A program made the position numbers and the translations under genes. DNA of 64,000 nucleotides from Gordonia sp. PP30 (GTDB taxonomy: Bacteria; Actinomycetota; Actinomycetes; Mycobacteriales; Mycobacteriaceae). Each line of letters starts with the position of its first letter. Position 1 is the stretch's first letter. The stretch spans positions 4,216,001 through 4,280,000 of the forward strand of contig NZ_CP095864.1 in assembly GCF_023100845.1 (NCBI RefSeq), in the 5' to 3' direction. Below the pieces are notes generated by a model. It was not told the origin of the DNA and did no database searches. It was given only the letters and a program-made list of their open reading frames with translations. This document shows, one piece after another, positions 25,997-34,308 of the stretch.

Positions 25997-26048
25997 ATCC
26001 GACAAGCGCGTGTCGCGGGGCTCTCCCCGCGGCACGCGCTTGTCGGAT
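25997..26048. terminator. Terminator between htdX and tetR
   Basis: ATCCGACAAGCGCGTG (25997-26012) pairs exactly with CACGCGCTTGTCGGAT (26033-26048). The stem then continues through GCGGGG/CCCCGC to a CTCT loop, about 24 bp in all with one wobble. It lies between convergent genes. Confidence 0.8.
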
Positions 26049-26056
26049 GCTGCGGG

Positions 26057-26659
26057 TCAGACCTCGCCGGTGCCGGCGCCGCGGAGACCGCGCCAGGTGA
26101 TGCCCAGCAGCAGGTCGGTCGCGGTGTCGATGGAGACATCGCCCTCGGAGACGCGATCGGCGACGGCCTCGGCCGCGCCGACCAGCGCGACGGCGGTCAG
26201 CTCGAAGTCGATGTCCGACGCACCCTCGACGGTGGTGCCGCGGCGGATCAGTTCGGTGATCATCTCGGTGATCTGCGCCCGCGCCTCCTGCACCACCACC
26301 GAGAAGCCGGCGGTGCCGCTGGCCACCCGGTACAGCACCCGCCACGACTGTGCGTTCTGGTGCACGTACTTGAGGAACTCGCGGACCAGGACGCGGGCCT
26401 GATCGCGCTGCCGCATCGCGGGGTCGAAGCCCGCGCTCATCACCTCGATGAACCGGCCCGACTCCCGCGTGATGCACGCGGTGAACAGCTCGTCCTTGGA
26501 CCCGTAATACAGGTACAGCATCGGCTTGGAGATCTGCGCACGCGCCGCGATGGAGTCCATCGAGGTCTCGGTGAATCCCGACTCGGCGAACTCCGCGATG
26601 GCGGCGTCGAGCATCTGCTGTTCGCGCACCGCCCTCGGCAGCCGCTTGGTTCCGGGCAT
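26057..26659 (-). CDS. TetR family regulator (Rv0238-like)
   Basis: A 200-residue TetR protein with a standard N-terminal HTH (TSMDSIAARAQISKPMLYLYYGSKDELF, residues about 30-60) and a helical C-terminal domain. The gene position next to lpqI and htdX/fabG4 corresponds to Rv0238 in M. tuberculosis. The ATG at 26659 is preceded by GAGGA and, 10 bp further up, by a TTAC-N6-GTAA palindrome, so it probably represses itself. Since the same site lies at fadE5 and fadA2/fabG4, I infer that it is the fatty-acid regulator of this region. The ligand is unknown but may be an acyl-CoA. Confidence 0.9.
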   Translation of the reverse strand: MPGTKRLPRAVREQQMLDAAIAEFAESGFTETSMDSIAARAQISKPMLYLYYGSKDELFTACITRESGRFIEVMSAGFDPAMRQRDQARVLVREFLKYVHQNAQSWRVLYRVASGTAGFSVVVQEARAQITEMITELIRRGTTVEGASDIDFELTAVALVGAAEAVADRVSEGDVSIDTATDLLLGITWRGLRGAGTGEV

Positions 26660-26668
26660 GATCCTCAA

Positions 26669-26684
26669 CTTACCATTTGGTAAG
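26669..26684. promoter_or_regulatory. TTAC-N6-GTAA operator upstream of tetR
   Basis: CTTACCA-TT-TGGTAAG has perfect 7-bp arms, the strongest of the three copies, ten bases before the tetR start codon. An autoregulatory site is the simplest reading. Confidence 0.7.
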
Positions 26685-26720
26685 GTGCCGCGGTCACGCA
26701 CCCGAACGATCGCTCGGTGA

Positions 26721-27941
26721 TCAGCAGTGGACGACGCCCTTGGCCCGCAGAATCCGCACGACGGAATCATCGACGCGCGCGGCGTTCAGGTTACCGGATT
26801 TCACCGCGGCCTCGAGCGTATCGAGGACGGCCGAGACCTTGTCGGTACTCAGCCACAGCCCGATGTCCGATCCGGCCTGGAACGCCTTGAGCACGGCCCG
26901 GTCGATCGGATACTTGTCGCTGATGGCCTTCATCCCGGACAGGTCGTCGGAGAACACCACGCCGTCGAACGCCGGACCGTCGTATCCCTTGCCGGTGCGG
27001 AGCATGCCGATCGCCTTCGGGCTGATACTGGCGGGAGTCTCCGGCCCGGTGAGTCCGGGCACGATGAGGTGCCCCACCATCACTCCGGCGTCGCCCGGAT
27101 CCCGCAGCAGCGTCCGGTACGGCACCAGGTCGGATTCGACCAGTTCAGACAGCGGCGGGGTCTTCACGACGCCGGTGTGCGAGTCGCCCGAGCCGTGTCC
27201 GTGGCCGGGGAAGTGCTTGTAGACCGGCATGATCCCGGCGTCTTGCAGCCCGCGGGCGAACGCGCCGGCGTACTCGGTGACGACGGCCGGGTCGTTCGAG
27301 TACGACCGATCGCCGATCACCTCGTCGTCGCTCTCGTCCGACACGTCGACGACCGGCGCGAAGTCGACGGTGATGCCGAGCTTCGCCATCTTCTCGCCGG
27401 CCGCCTTGGCCTGCGCACGGACCTGCCGCGCCGACGCACCGCTCGCCGCGACCGACCGCGCCGATGGCAGATCGATGCCGAGCGACTTCAGCCGGGACAC
27501 CCGGCCACCCTCCTGATCGACGGTCACCATCACCGGAATGCTCGACGACTTCGCGATCGTCGCGGCGTCCCCGCTGCTCAGGATGGACATGTCGGTCCAG
27601 CTGCCGATGAAGATGCCGCCGATCTTCTCCGTCTTGATCACCTGGCGCGCGTCCGCGGATCCGGTCACGCCGACCACCAGGCGCTGCGCCAGCTTCTGCC
27701 GCAGCGACATCTTCGCCAGTTCCGGCGCCCCGCAGGGCGGCGGCACCACCCCGGAGCCAGCCGCCGCCGAGGTCGTCGTCGACGAGGTCGCGGTCGTCCC
27801 GGACGGTTCGGCGGCCACCGGCTCGCCGTGCGTCGTGCAGGCGGCGACGACCGTGACGCAGGTCGCAAGTGCCAGCGCGGGAACCACCGCGCGCCGGCGC
27901 CCGGCGGCCCGGCGGGAGGAGTAGCTGGGGGTTTTCCTCAT
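26721..27941 (-). CDS. lpqI: LpqI-like lipoprotein, glycoside hydrolase family 3
   Basis: The 406-residue product is a lipid-anchored beta-N-acetylglucosaminidase (NagZ type). The signal peptide ends at a lipobox VVAAC (Cys35), followed by a Ser/Thr linker to about residue 65. The GH3 signature KHFPGHGHGSGDSH carries the catalytic His, and the nucleophile Asp lies in VVFSDDLSGM. In mycobacteria LpqI releases GlcNAc from muropeptides in wall recycling. The start at 27941 lies 6 bp after a TACCAT -10, and it is divergent from the DUF2613 gene with a 23-bp gap. Confidence 0.94.
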   Translation of the reverse strand: MRKTPSYSSRRAAGRRRAVVPALALATCVTVVAACTTHGEPVAAEPSGTTATSSTTTSAAAGSGVVPPPCGAPELAKMSLRQKLAQRLVVGVTGSADARQVIKTEKIGGIFIGSWTDMSILSSGDAATIAKSSSIPVMVTVDQEGGRVSRLKSLGIDLPSARSVAASGASARQVRAQAKAAGEKMAKLGITVDFAPVVDVSDESDDEVIGDRSYSNDPAVVTEYAGAFARGLQDAGIMPVYKHFPGHGHGSGDSHTGVVKTPPLSELVESDLVPYRTLLRDPGDAGVMVGHLIVPGLTGPETPASISPKAIGMLRTGKGYDGPAFDGVVFSDDLSGMKAISDKYPIDRAVLKAFQAGSDIGLWLSTDKVSAVLDTLEAAVKSGNLNAARVDDSVVRILRAKGVVHC

Positions 27942-27964
27942 GGGCGAATGGTAGCTTGGTGCCC
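27942..27964. promoter_or_regulatory. Divergent overlapping -10 elements (lpqI / DUF2613)
   Basis: TACCAT on the minus strand (27953-27948, 6 bp before the lpqI ATG) overlaps TAGCTT on the plus strand (27952-27957, 7 bp before the DUF2613 ATG). Both genes can be leaderless from this 23-bp gap. Confidence 0.5.
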
Positions 27965-28165
27965 ATGCGTGACCGATTGATCTATGGGGCCGTGGCCGCG
28001 GTGGCCGGGGTCATCGTCGGCGTCGGCGCCGTCTTTCTGGGGGGCTCCCTAGCGGCGGAGAACAAGCCCTCCACGGATGTGAACAGCTTCAACGCCAACG
28101 ACGGTTTCCTGCAGGGTTCCGTCCAGTACGGCACCCGCGGTGGGGCGTCCGACGACAACAACTGA
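27965..28165 (+). CDS. DUF2613 small secreted/membrane protein (Rv0236A-like)
   Basis: This 66-residue protein has one hydrophobic segment (residues about 6-30) followed by a short polar tail containing NSFNANDGFLQGSVQYGTRG. It has the size, position and tail of mycobacterial Rv0236A, which always sits before AftD. The role is unknown, but its tight link to aftD (26-bp overlap of the two frames) suggests a function with that enzyme. It starts at the ATG at 27965, not at upstream codons that would overlap lpqI. Confidence 0.82.
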   Translation: MRDRLIYGAVAAVAGVIVGVGAVFLGGSLAAENKPSTDVNSFNANDGFLQGSVQYGTRGGASDDNN

Positions 28166-31100
28166 GCCCGCGCCCGCCGGTACCGACGTGGCCGACGGAC
28201 CGCCGCGCGACCGGTTGCTCACCCGCCGCGACCTCGCTCTCGCCGCTCTGGTGGCGCTCGTAGTCTCCTTTGCGCAGGCTCCGGGGCGGATCGCGCCGGA
28301 CACCAAACTCGATTTGACGGCCGATCCGTTCGGCTTCCTCTCGCGGGCGCTGCACCTGTGGTCGCCGGACGCCCCGATGGGCCAGATCCAGAATCAGGCC
28401 TACGGCTATTTCTTCCCGCACGGCCTCTTCTTCGCGCTCGGCGACCTGGCCGGGCTGCCCGGCTGGGTGACCCAGCGGCTGTGGTGGGCGCTGCTACTGA
28501 CCGTGGGTTTCGCCGGGCTGGTACGACTGGCCGAGGCGTTGCGCGTCGGGTCGTACCCGTCGCGGCTGCTGGCGGCGGCGATCTTCGCGACCTCGCCGCG
28601 GGTGCTGACGACGCTGGGCAGCATCTCGTCGGAGACCCTGCCCTTCATGCTGGCGCCCTGGGTGCTGGTGCCGATGGTGCGGGCACTCGACGCCGCCGAC
28701 ACGCGTCCGCTCTGGCAGAACGCGCTGCGTTCGGCGTGCGCGGTGGCACTGATGGGCGCGGTGAACGCGGTGGCGACGGCCGCGGCGGCCGGGGTCGCCG
28801 CGGCATGGTGGCTGTTCGGGCTGCTCCAGCGCGACTCCGACCTGGGCCGTCGGCTGCGGTTCGGCGCGTGGTGGGGGCTCGGCCTGGCGCTGGCCTGCCT
28901 GTGGTGGCTGGTGCCGCTGCTGCTGATGTCCCGGCTCTCGCCGCCGTTCCTCGACTTCATCGAGTCGTCCCGGGTCACCACCGAGTGGACCTCGCTCACC
29001 GAGGTGCTGCGCGGCACCAGTTCGTGGACGCCGTTCGTGTCCGACGAGCGCGCGGCCGGGGCGGTCCTGGTCTCGCAGCCCGCGGCGGTGCTGGCGACCG
29101 GGCTGCTGGCGGCGGCCGGGCTGGCCGGGCTCGCCATGTCGCGGATGCCGTTCCGGCGGCGGCTGGTCGCGATCCTGGTGGCCGGGCTGGTCCTGATGTG
29201 TCTGGGCTATCCGGGCGCCCTCGGCTCACCGCTCGCGGCGGCGTACCGGGACTTCCTGGACGGCGCGGGCGCACCGCTGCGCAATCTGCACAAGTTCGAT
29301 CCACTGCTGCGGATCCCCCTGGCCCTCGGTATCGCGCACCTGCTGGCCCGCGTCCGGATTCCGGTCGGCGCCGCCTCGTGGCGCGCCGTGAACGGCTCGG
29401 CCGCGGCACAGCGCGGCCTCGCCGCCGCGCTGGTGGTCGTGGTCGCGGCGATCGGCACGGGCACCCTCGCCTGGACCGGCGGCATCGCCGGGGCCGGGAG
29501 CTACCGGGCGATCCCGTCGTACTGGCGGGAGACCGCCGACTGGCTCGCCGATCAGTCGCACGGCGACCCGGCGCCGCCGCGTGCGCTGCTGGTGCCCGGT
29601 GCGCCGTTCGCCGATCAGCTGTGGGGTTCCACGCACGACGAGCCGCTGCAACCGCTGGCGAGGACCCCGTGGGCGGTGCGCGATGCGATCCCGCTGACCC
29701 CGCCCGGGGCCATTCGCGCACTCGATTCGGTGCAGCGCTCGCTGGCGAACGGCCGCGGCTCGGCCGGACTCGCGCCGACCCTGGCCGAGCAGGGGGTCGG
29801 GTACCTGGTGCTGCGAGCCGATCTGGACCCGTCGTCGTCGCGGTCGGCCCGCCCGTTGCTGGTGGCGCAGGCGCTCGCGGAGTCGCCGGGCATCACGCCG
29901 GTCAAGACCTTCGGGCCGCCCACCGCGCCGCCGGCCGCGGACGGTTTCGTCGTCGACAACGGGCTGCGGCCCGCGCTGCCCGCGGTCACCATCTACCGGG
30001 TCGACGGCGCGACCGGCACCGGGCCCCGCCTGACGCCCCTGGACGACGTGCCGCGCGTCACCGGCGGCGCCGAAGCGCTGCTCGCCGTGAACGACGCCCG
30101 CGCCCGCCGCGGACTACCGCCCCTCGGGCCGAGCCTGCTGACCGCCGACGCCCGCGCCGCCGGTCTGGGCGACGGCCCCGGTCCGATCATCACCGACACC
30201 CCGGTGCTCCGGGAGACCGATTTCGGCCGGGTCGACGACCACTCGTCGGCCATCCGGTCCCCCGGCGACGCACGGCTCACCAAGAACGCCGCCGCCGACT
30301 ATCCGGTGGCCGGGCAGCCGCCGGTGGTCGCGCAATGGCTGCTCGACGGGCAGCCCAGCCGCGTGCGGGTCACCTCCAGCGGTTCGGCCGCCGACGCCAC
30401 CCAGCCCGGACAGACGGCCCCGGCCACGTCGACCGCCGCCGCGTTCGACGCCGACCCGCGCACCGCCTGGGTCAGCCGCGGCCTCGACTCCGCCGTCGGA
30501 CGATGGTTGCAGATCGACTTCACCGAGCCGGTGTCGAACCTGGCGGTGACGGTGACGACGGCCAGGGCGATCGGCCCTGACGTGACCTCCCTCCTGGTCA
30601 CCACCGATGCCGGTAGCGCCGTGGCACAGGGGGTGAAGCCGGGCGAACCGGTCCGGATCCTCGCGCCGTCCGGGCCGACCCGCCACGTGCAGATCCGGGC
30701 GATCGAGACCGCCGACGGCACCGCGGGTAACCAGTTCGCCCTCGCCGGCGTCGCCCTGTCCAACGCGTACACCGACGCGCCGATCGCGATCCGGCAGCAG
30801 GTGCTGCTCCCCGAGACGACCGGGAACGTCCGGGGCTGGGTCCTGGGCCCCGAACTCACCGGGCGTTCGGCGTGCGTCACCGAGTTCCACGACGGCGCCG
30901 CCGGGCGCGTCCGCTGCGCGGCCGCCCTCGGTCTGGATTCGGAGACCCCCGGCCTGTTCACGCGGTCGCTCTGGGTGCCACGGCCGGTCGCCGTCACCCC
31001 GACCGTGGTGTTGCGGCCGGTCCCGGGGGCCGAGCTGGGCGGGCTGCTCGACGAGCCAGGTGCGCTCCGCGCCGAGGGGCCGTCGTCGGTGACCGATGTG

Positions 31101-32471
31101 CGCGGCAGCGCCGCGGCGGCCGTCGACGGCGATCCGGACACCACCTGGATCGCGCCCGAACCGACCGATCGCAAGAGTAAGAAGCCCACGCTGACCGTGC
31201 ATCTGCCCGCTCCCGCGGAGGTGTCCGGGCTGCGGCTGCGGACCGCGGACGGCTATCCGGCGCGACCCACCGAGGTGAGCGTCGACCTCGGCACCGGCCC
31301 GCAGAAGGCGAAGGTCGACGACCAGGGCACGGTGCGGCTGACGCCCGCCCGGACCGACACGGTGGCGATCACCGTCGTCAAGACCGCGGATCTGCTGGAC
31401 ACCAACGACCTCGGGTTCACCACCCCGGCACCGGCCGGGATCAGTGAGGTCCAGGTGATCGGCGCGCCGCCCGCCCGCGCCTTCGATCCGGCGCGGCCGG
31501 TCGTGATCGGCTGCGACACCGACCCGTCCGGGCCGCTCGGGCTCGGACTCACCGCGGCCGGCCGCCTGATCCGGCTGCAGGTCCACACCGCCGCGGGCGA
31601 TCTGGCCGCCGGCCGGCCGGTCGTCGCCGAGCCGTGCCCCGGCCCGCCGATCGACCTCGGCGCGGGCCGCCAGGAGATCGCCGTCAACCCGGGCCGCGCG
31701 TTCTCCGTCGAGTCCGTCGACCTCGCCGCGGGCACCCCCGCCGCGATCGTGCCGGCCACCGCCCCGCCGGTCGGCGAATGGCGCGCCACCCACCGCACCC
31801 TCACCGTCACGCCCGGCACCGCCGCGCGCCTGCTGTCGGTGCCGGAGAGCACCAACCCGGGCTGGACCGCGCGGCTCGGCGGCCAGACCCTCACCCCGGT
31901 CGTGGTCGACGGCTGGCAGCAGGGCTGGGTGATCCCGGCGGGCGCCGCCGGCACCGTCGTCCTCACCTACGACGCCGACACACCGTATCGGTGGTCGTTG
32001 CTGGTCGGGTTGATCTTGCTGGTCGTGCTGTTCGTCGCGGCGTTCTGGCCCCGGCGTCGAATCTCGAGAGGATCGGCCCCGACCCGGCCTCGGCCAGCGC
32101 CTCGACCCGCAGGGACGAGACCACGTCGATTCTTCGACCACGTGTCCTTCGACCGCGCAGCACCCAGAGCCTGCGCAGCCCTCGCCGGACTCGCCGCCGC
32201 CTGGCTGCTCACCGGCTGGTGGGGGCTCGGGATCGCCGCGCTCGGTGGCCTGGCCACGGCCCGGCTGGGCCCTTCGACTCCGCTCAGGAACCACCGCGCC
32301 GCCCGCGTCACGACCGTCTTCGCCGCCATGTCCGTCGCCACCGTCGCTCTGGCGGCGGGCCCCTGGAACTCGGGGACGCCGTACACCGGGTACGACGCCC
32401 TCCCGCAGGCGGCCGCACTGCTCGCCCTGACCGTGCTGGTGGCCGGGACCGTCGTGCCGCCGCGTGAGTAG
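28140..32471 (+). CDS. aftD: Alpha-(1,3)-arabinofuranosyltransferase AftD
   Basis: AftD adds arabinose branches to arabinogalactan and lipoarabinomannan from decaprenyl-phospho-arabinose. The 1443-residue product is close to the mycobacterial size (about 1400). Its N-terminal half is a polytopic GT-C fold with the conserved loop motif APDTKLDLTADP near residue 55. Two carbohydrate-binding-like discoidin folds follow, at about residues 768 (AFDADPRTAW) and 993 (AVDGDPDTTWIAPEP). Further membrane segments close the protein (from about 1283 and 1347). The GTG start at 28140 lies within the DUF2613 gene. Near the 3' end a CCTGAGC-type repeat (32270-32292) is inside the coding sequence. Confidence 0.94.
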   Translation: MGRPTTTTEPAPAGTDVADGPPRDRLLTRRDLALAALVALVVSFAQAPGRIAPDTKLDLTADPFGFLSRALHLWSPDAPMGQIQNQAYGYFFPHGLFFALGDLAGLPGWVTQRLWWALLLTVGFAGLVRLAEALRVGSYPSRLLAAAIFATSPRVLTTLGSISSETLPFMLAPWVLVPMVRALDAADTRPLWQNALRSACAVALMGAVNAVATAAAAGVAAAWWLFGLLQRDSDLGRRLRFGAWWGLGLALACLWWLVPLLLMSRLSPPFLDFIESSRVTTEWTSLTEVLRGTSSWTPFVSDERAAGAVLVSQPAAVLATGLLAAAGLAGLAMSRMPFRRRLVAILVAGLVLMCLGYPGALGSPLAAAYRDFLDGAGAPLRNLHKFDPLLRIPLALGIAHLLARVRIPVGAASWRAVNGSAAAQRGLAAALVVVVAAIGTGTLAWTGGIAGAGSYRAIPSYWRETADWLADQSHGDPAPPRALLVPGAPFADQLWGSTHDEPLQPLARTPWAVRDAIPLTPPGAIRALDSVQRSLANGRGSAGLAPTLAEQGVGYLVLRADLDPSSSRSARPLLVAQALAESPGITPVKTFGPPTAPPAADGFVVDNGLRPALPAVTIYRVDGATGTGPRLTPLDDVPRVTGGAEALLAVNDARARRGLPPLGPSLLTADARAAGLGDGPGPIITDTPVLRETDFGRVDDHSSAIRSPGDARLTKNAAADYPVAGQPPVVAQWLLDGQPSRVRVTSSGSAADATQPGQTAPATSTAAAFDADPRTAWVSRGLDSAVGRWLQIDFTEPVSNLAVTVTTARAIGPDVTSLLVTTDAGSAVAQGVKPGEPVRILAPSGPTRHVQIRAIETADGTAGNQFALAGVALSNAYTDAPIAIRQQVLLPETTGNVRGWVLGPELTGRSACVTEFHDGAAGRVRCAAALGLDSETPGLFTRSLWVPRPVAVTPTVVLRPVPGAELGGLLDEPGALRAEGPSSVTDVRGSAAAAVDGDPDTTWIAPEPTDRKSKKPTLTVHLPAPAEVSGLRLRTADGYPARPTEVSVDLGTGPQKAKVDDQGTVRLTPARTDTVAITVVKTADLLDTNDLGFTTPAPAGISEVQVIGAPPARAFDPARPVVIGCDTDPSGPLGLGLTAAGRLIRLQVHTAAGDLAAGRPVVAEPCPGPPIDLGAGRQEIAVNPGRAFSVESVDLAAGTPAAIVPATAPPVGEWRATHRTLTVTPGTAARLLSVPESTNPGWTARLGGQTLTPVVVDGWQQGWVIPAGAAGTVVLTYDADTPYRWSLLVGLILLVVLFVAAFWPRRRISRGSAPTRPRPAPRPAGTRPRRFFDHVSFDRAAPRACAALAGLAAAWLLTGWWGLGIAALGGLATARLGPSTPLRNHRAARVTTVFAAMSVATVALAAGPWNSGTPYTGYDALPQAAALLALTVLVAGTVVPPRE
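32270..32292 (-). repeat. Dispersed REP-like element in aftD
   Basis: A 23-bp match to the CCTGAGC-N4-GTCGAAGGG family (plus-strand form CCCTTCGACTCCGCTCAGG). It encodes GPSTPLRNH in the aftD frame, so the reading frame differs from that used in the flippase and DUF3068 genes. Confidence 0.7.
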
Positions 32472-32543
32472 ATTCGCTGTCGTTGACGGCCCCGACAGGG
32501 CAGAATGCGTAGCGACATGCTGTCTGAGCCGAGGGGAACACCG

Positions 32544-32939
32544 ATGTCGCGAGTCAAGGCCGCCGTCCTGGCCGGATGTACCGCCGCTGCCGCCCTGACG
32601 CTGGCCGCCGCCCCGGCGCACGCCGCACCGCAGGGGAAGGTGGATCCGGGGATCGGTTTCTTCTCGATCAACCACGGTGTCGGCTGCTCGTACAGCATGA
32701 CCGTCCCGGTCAACGCGTCCGGCATGGTCAGCTTCTACGACTGGAAGGGCCCGGGCTACAAGCCGCTCTTCATCGGCCGCGCGATGGCCCAGGGCGGCAA
32801 CGCCGCGGTCACCTGGTGGCCCAAGCGCCAGGGCCTCCGGACGATCTACGCCGTGCAGAACGGTCAGCGTTCCACGCTCACCAAGGTCCGGGTGACCCAG
32901 GGCTACGGCTCCGGCGGCCTCTGCTTCGCGTACCCCTGA
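32544..32939 (+). CDS. Small secreted protein
   Basis: A 131-residue exported protein of unrecognised family. The signal peptide ends at APAHA-APQ (about residue 30). The mature part has a SINHGVGCSYSMTVPVNASG strand pair, WWPKRQGLRTIYAVQNGQRS and a final CFAYP, resembling a small beta-sandwich with two cysteines. It is unlike the secreted pair at 21113-22160 in sequence, but similar in size and fold type. The start ATG at 32544 is preceded by GAGGGGAA. The 134 bp after it hold only a weak TCCGTTCC/GGAACGGA repeat (32984-33023). Confidence 0.8.
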   Translation: MSRVKAAVLAGCTAAAALTLAAAPAHAAPQGKVDPGIGFFSINHGVGCSYSMTVPVNASGMVSFYDWKGPGYKPLFIGRAMAQGGNAAVTWWPKRQGLRTIYAVQNGQRSTLTKVRVTQGYGSGGLCFAYP

Positions 32940-33073
32940 TCCGCATTCCGTCCCCCCCCACGCCTTCGGTTCCCCATACGCTTTCCGTTCCCGCACACGC
33001 TTCATTGCGAGTGGCGGAACGGATTCGAGGTGGTGGGATGGAATCCGGGCGGTGGCGCGGCGGCCGGGATCGC

Positions 33074-34273
33074 TCAGTCGGGGATCGGGACCGGGCGGGG
33101 CGGCGACGGCGAGCGGCGGCGCTCCCAGTTCACCAGCCACCGGCGGCACGGGTCCTCGATGAAGGCGTAGCTGGCGGCGGATACCCCGACGGTCAGCACC
33201 GCGGTCAGGATCCACACGGTGGCGAAGTGGCCGTCGAAGGCGGTGATGCCGAACAGCCCGAAGACACAGGTCAGCGCCGCCAGGTGCCAGATGAAGATGC
33301 CGTACGACCAGCGGCCCATCGCCGTCATCGGTCCGGAGTCGAGCAGCCGGAACGGGCCGGCCGAGCAGACCAGCGGCGCCAGCACCGCGTAGGCGGCCAC
33401 CGCGCCGAAGACGATCTTGCCGACGTACTGCCGATTCGAGAGGTCGCCGAGGCCGACCGGGCCGCCGAGCGGAGTGCAGGCGAGGCCGTACGCCACCACC
33501 GCCACGACCAGCATCAACGGGCGGTTCGCCGAGAGCGTCGTGACCCGCCGGACCAGCGGTGACGGGCGCGACAGCTCGACGGTGGCCGTCAGTTCGGCGA
33601 GGATCAGGCCGGCCAGGAACCAGGGCAGGTGCCCGAAGACCCAGTTCTTGCCCTCGACGCCGGCGGGCAGCGACAGCGCACCCACCACCCAGGCCCAGCC
33701 GAGGCTGAGCAGGCCGAGCCCGGCGAGAATCGGGATACGCCACCGGGCGCGATCGCCGCGCACGGCGATCAGCGCATAGCCGATCACCGGAAGCAGCAGG
33801 TAGAAGGCCACTTCGACGGACAGGCTCCACATCTGGGTGAGTCCGGGTGCCAGGGTCAGCGGCACGAAGACCTGGGTGAGCGTCAGGTTCGCCAGCCACA
33901 CCGTCGCCGACGCGCCCCGCGCCTGCGGGAGCAGCGTGAAGACGGCGACCACGGCGACCGCGTAGGCGGGCCAGATCCGCACGAAGCGATGCCGCAGATA
34001 CGCCGCGACCCGCGGCTCGGCGATCTCCGGATGTCGTGCGGCCGCGGCGTACCGGCGCCACAGCAGGAATCCGGACAGCGCGAAGAACAGGGCCACCGCG
34101 AGGTCGAGCCGGCCCAGGATCGGCCCCAGCACCGGCCACTGGATCGCCCGGGTCTGGAACGCCACGTGCGTGGTCATCACCCCGAGCGCGGCGAGCGCGC
34201 GCATCCCTTCCAGCTGCGGAAAGTAGCGCCGGTAGTCCGGGGCCCCCGGATCGGTCGTGTTCGTGGTCGTCAT
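33074..34273 (-). CDS. Acyltransferase 3 family membrane protein
   Basis: A 399-residue polytopic enzyme that transfers an acyl group to a sugar or lipid in the membrane. The AT3 motif RYFPQLEGMRALAALGVMTTHVAF carries the catalytic His, and about ten membrane segments follow, with RLDLAVALFFALSGFLLWRR, WSLSVEVAFYLLLP and SYGIFIWHLAAL. It occupies the place of Rv0228 beside the DUF3068 gene, in an envelope cluster, so an acylated wall polysaccharide or glycolipid is the likely product. The ATG at 34273 lies 35 bp from the divergent DUF3068 start. Confidence 0.92.
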   Translation of the reverse strand: MTTTNTTDPGAPDYRRYFPQLEGMRALAALGVMTTHVAFQTRAIQWPVLGPILGRLDLAVALFFALSGFLLWRRYAAAARHPEIAEPRVAAYLRHRFVRIWPAYAVAVVAVFTLLPQARGASATVWLANLTLTQVFVPLTLAPGLTQMWSLSVEVAFYLLLPVIGYALIAVRGDRARWRIPILAGLGLLSLGWAWVVGALSLPAGVEGKNWVFGHLPWFLAGLILAELTATVELSRPSPLVRRVTTLSANRPLMLVVAVVAYGLACTPLGGPVGLGDLSNRQYVGKIVFGAVAAYAVLAPLVCSAGPFRLLDSGPMTAMGRWSYGIFIWHLAALTCVFGLFGITAFDGHFATVWILTAVLTVGVSAASYAFIEDPCRRWLVNWERRRSPSPPRPVPIPD

Positions 34274-34296
34274 GCTGGGGCCAGGGTAGCGCCCAG

Positions 34297-34302
34297 TAGG
34301 CT
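34297..34302 (+). promoter_or_regulatory. -10 hexamer of the DUF3068 gene (leaderless)
   Basis: TAGGCT is 6 bp before the ATG at 34309. On the other strand TACCCT (34288-34283) serves the acyltransferase, so both promoters fit in the 35-bp gap. Confidence 0.5.
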
Positions 34303-34308
34303 CGGCTC

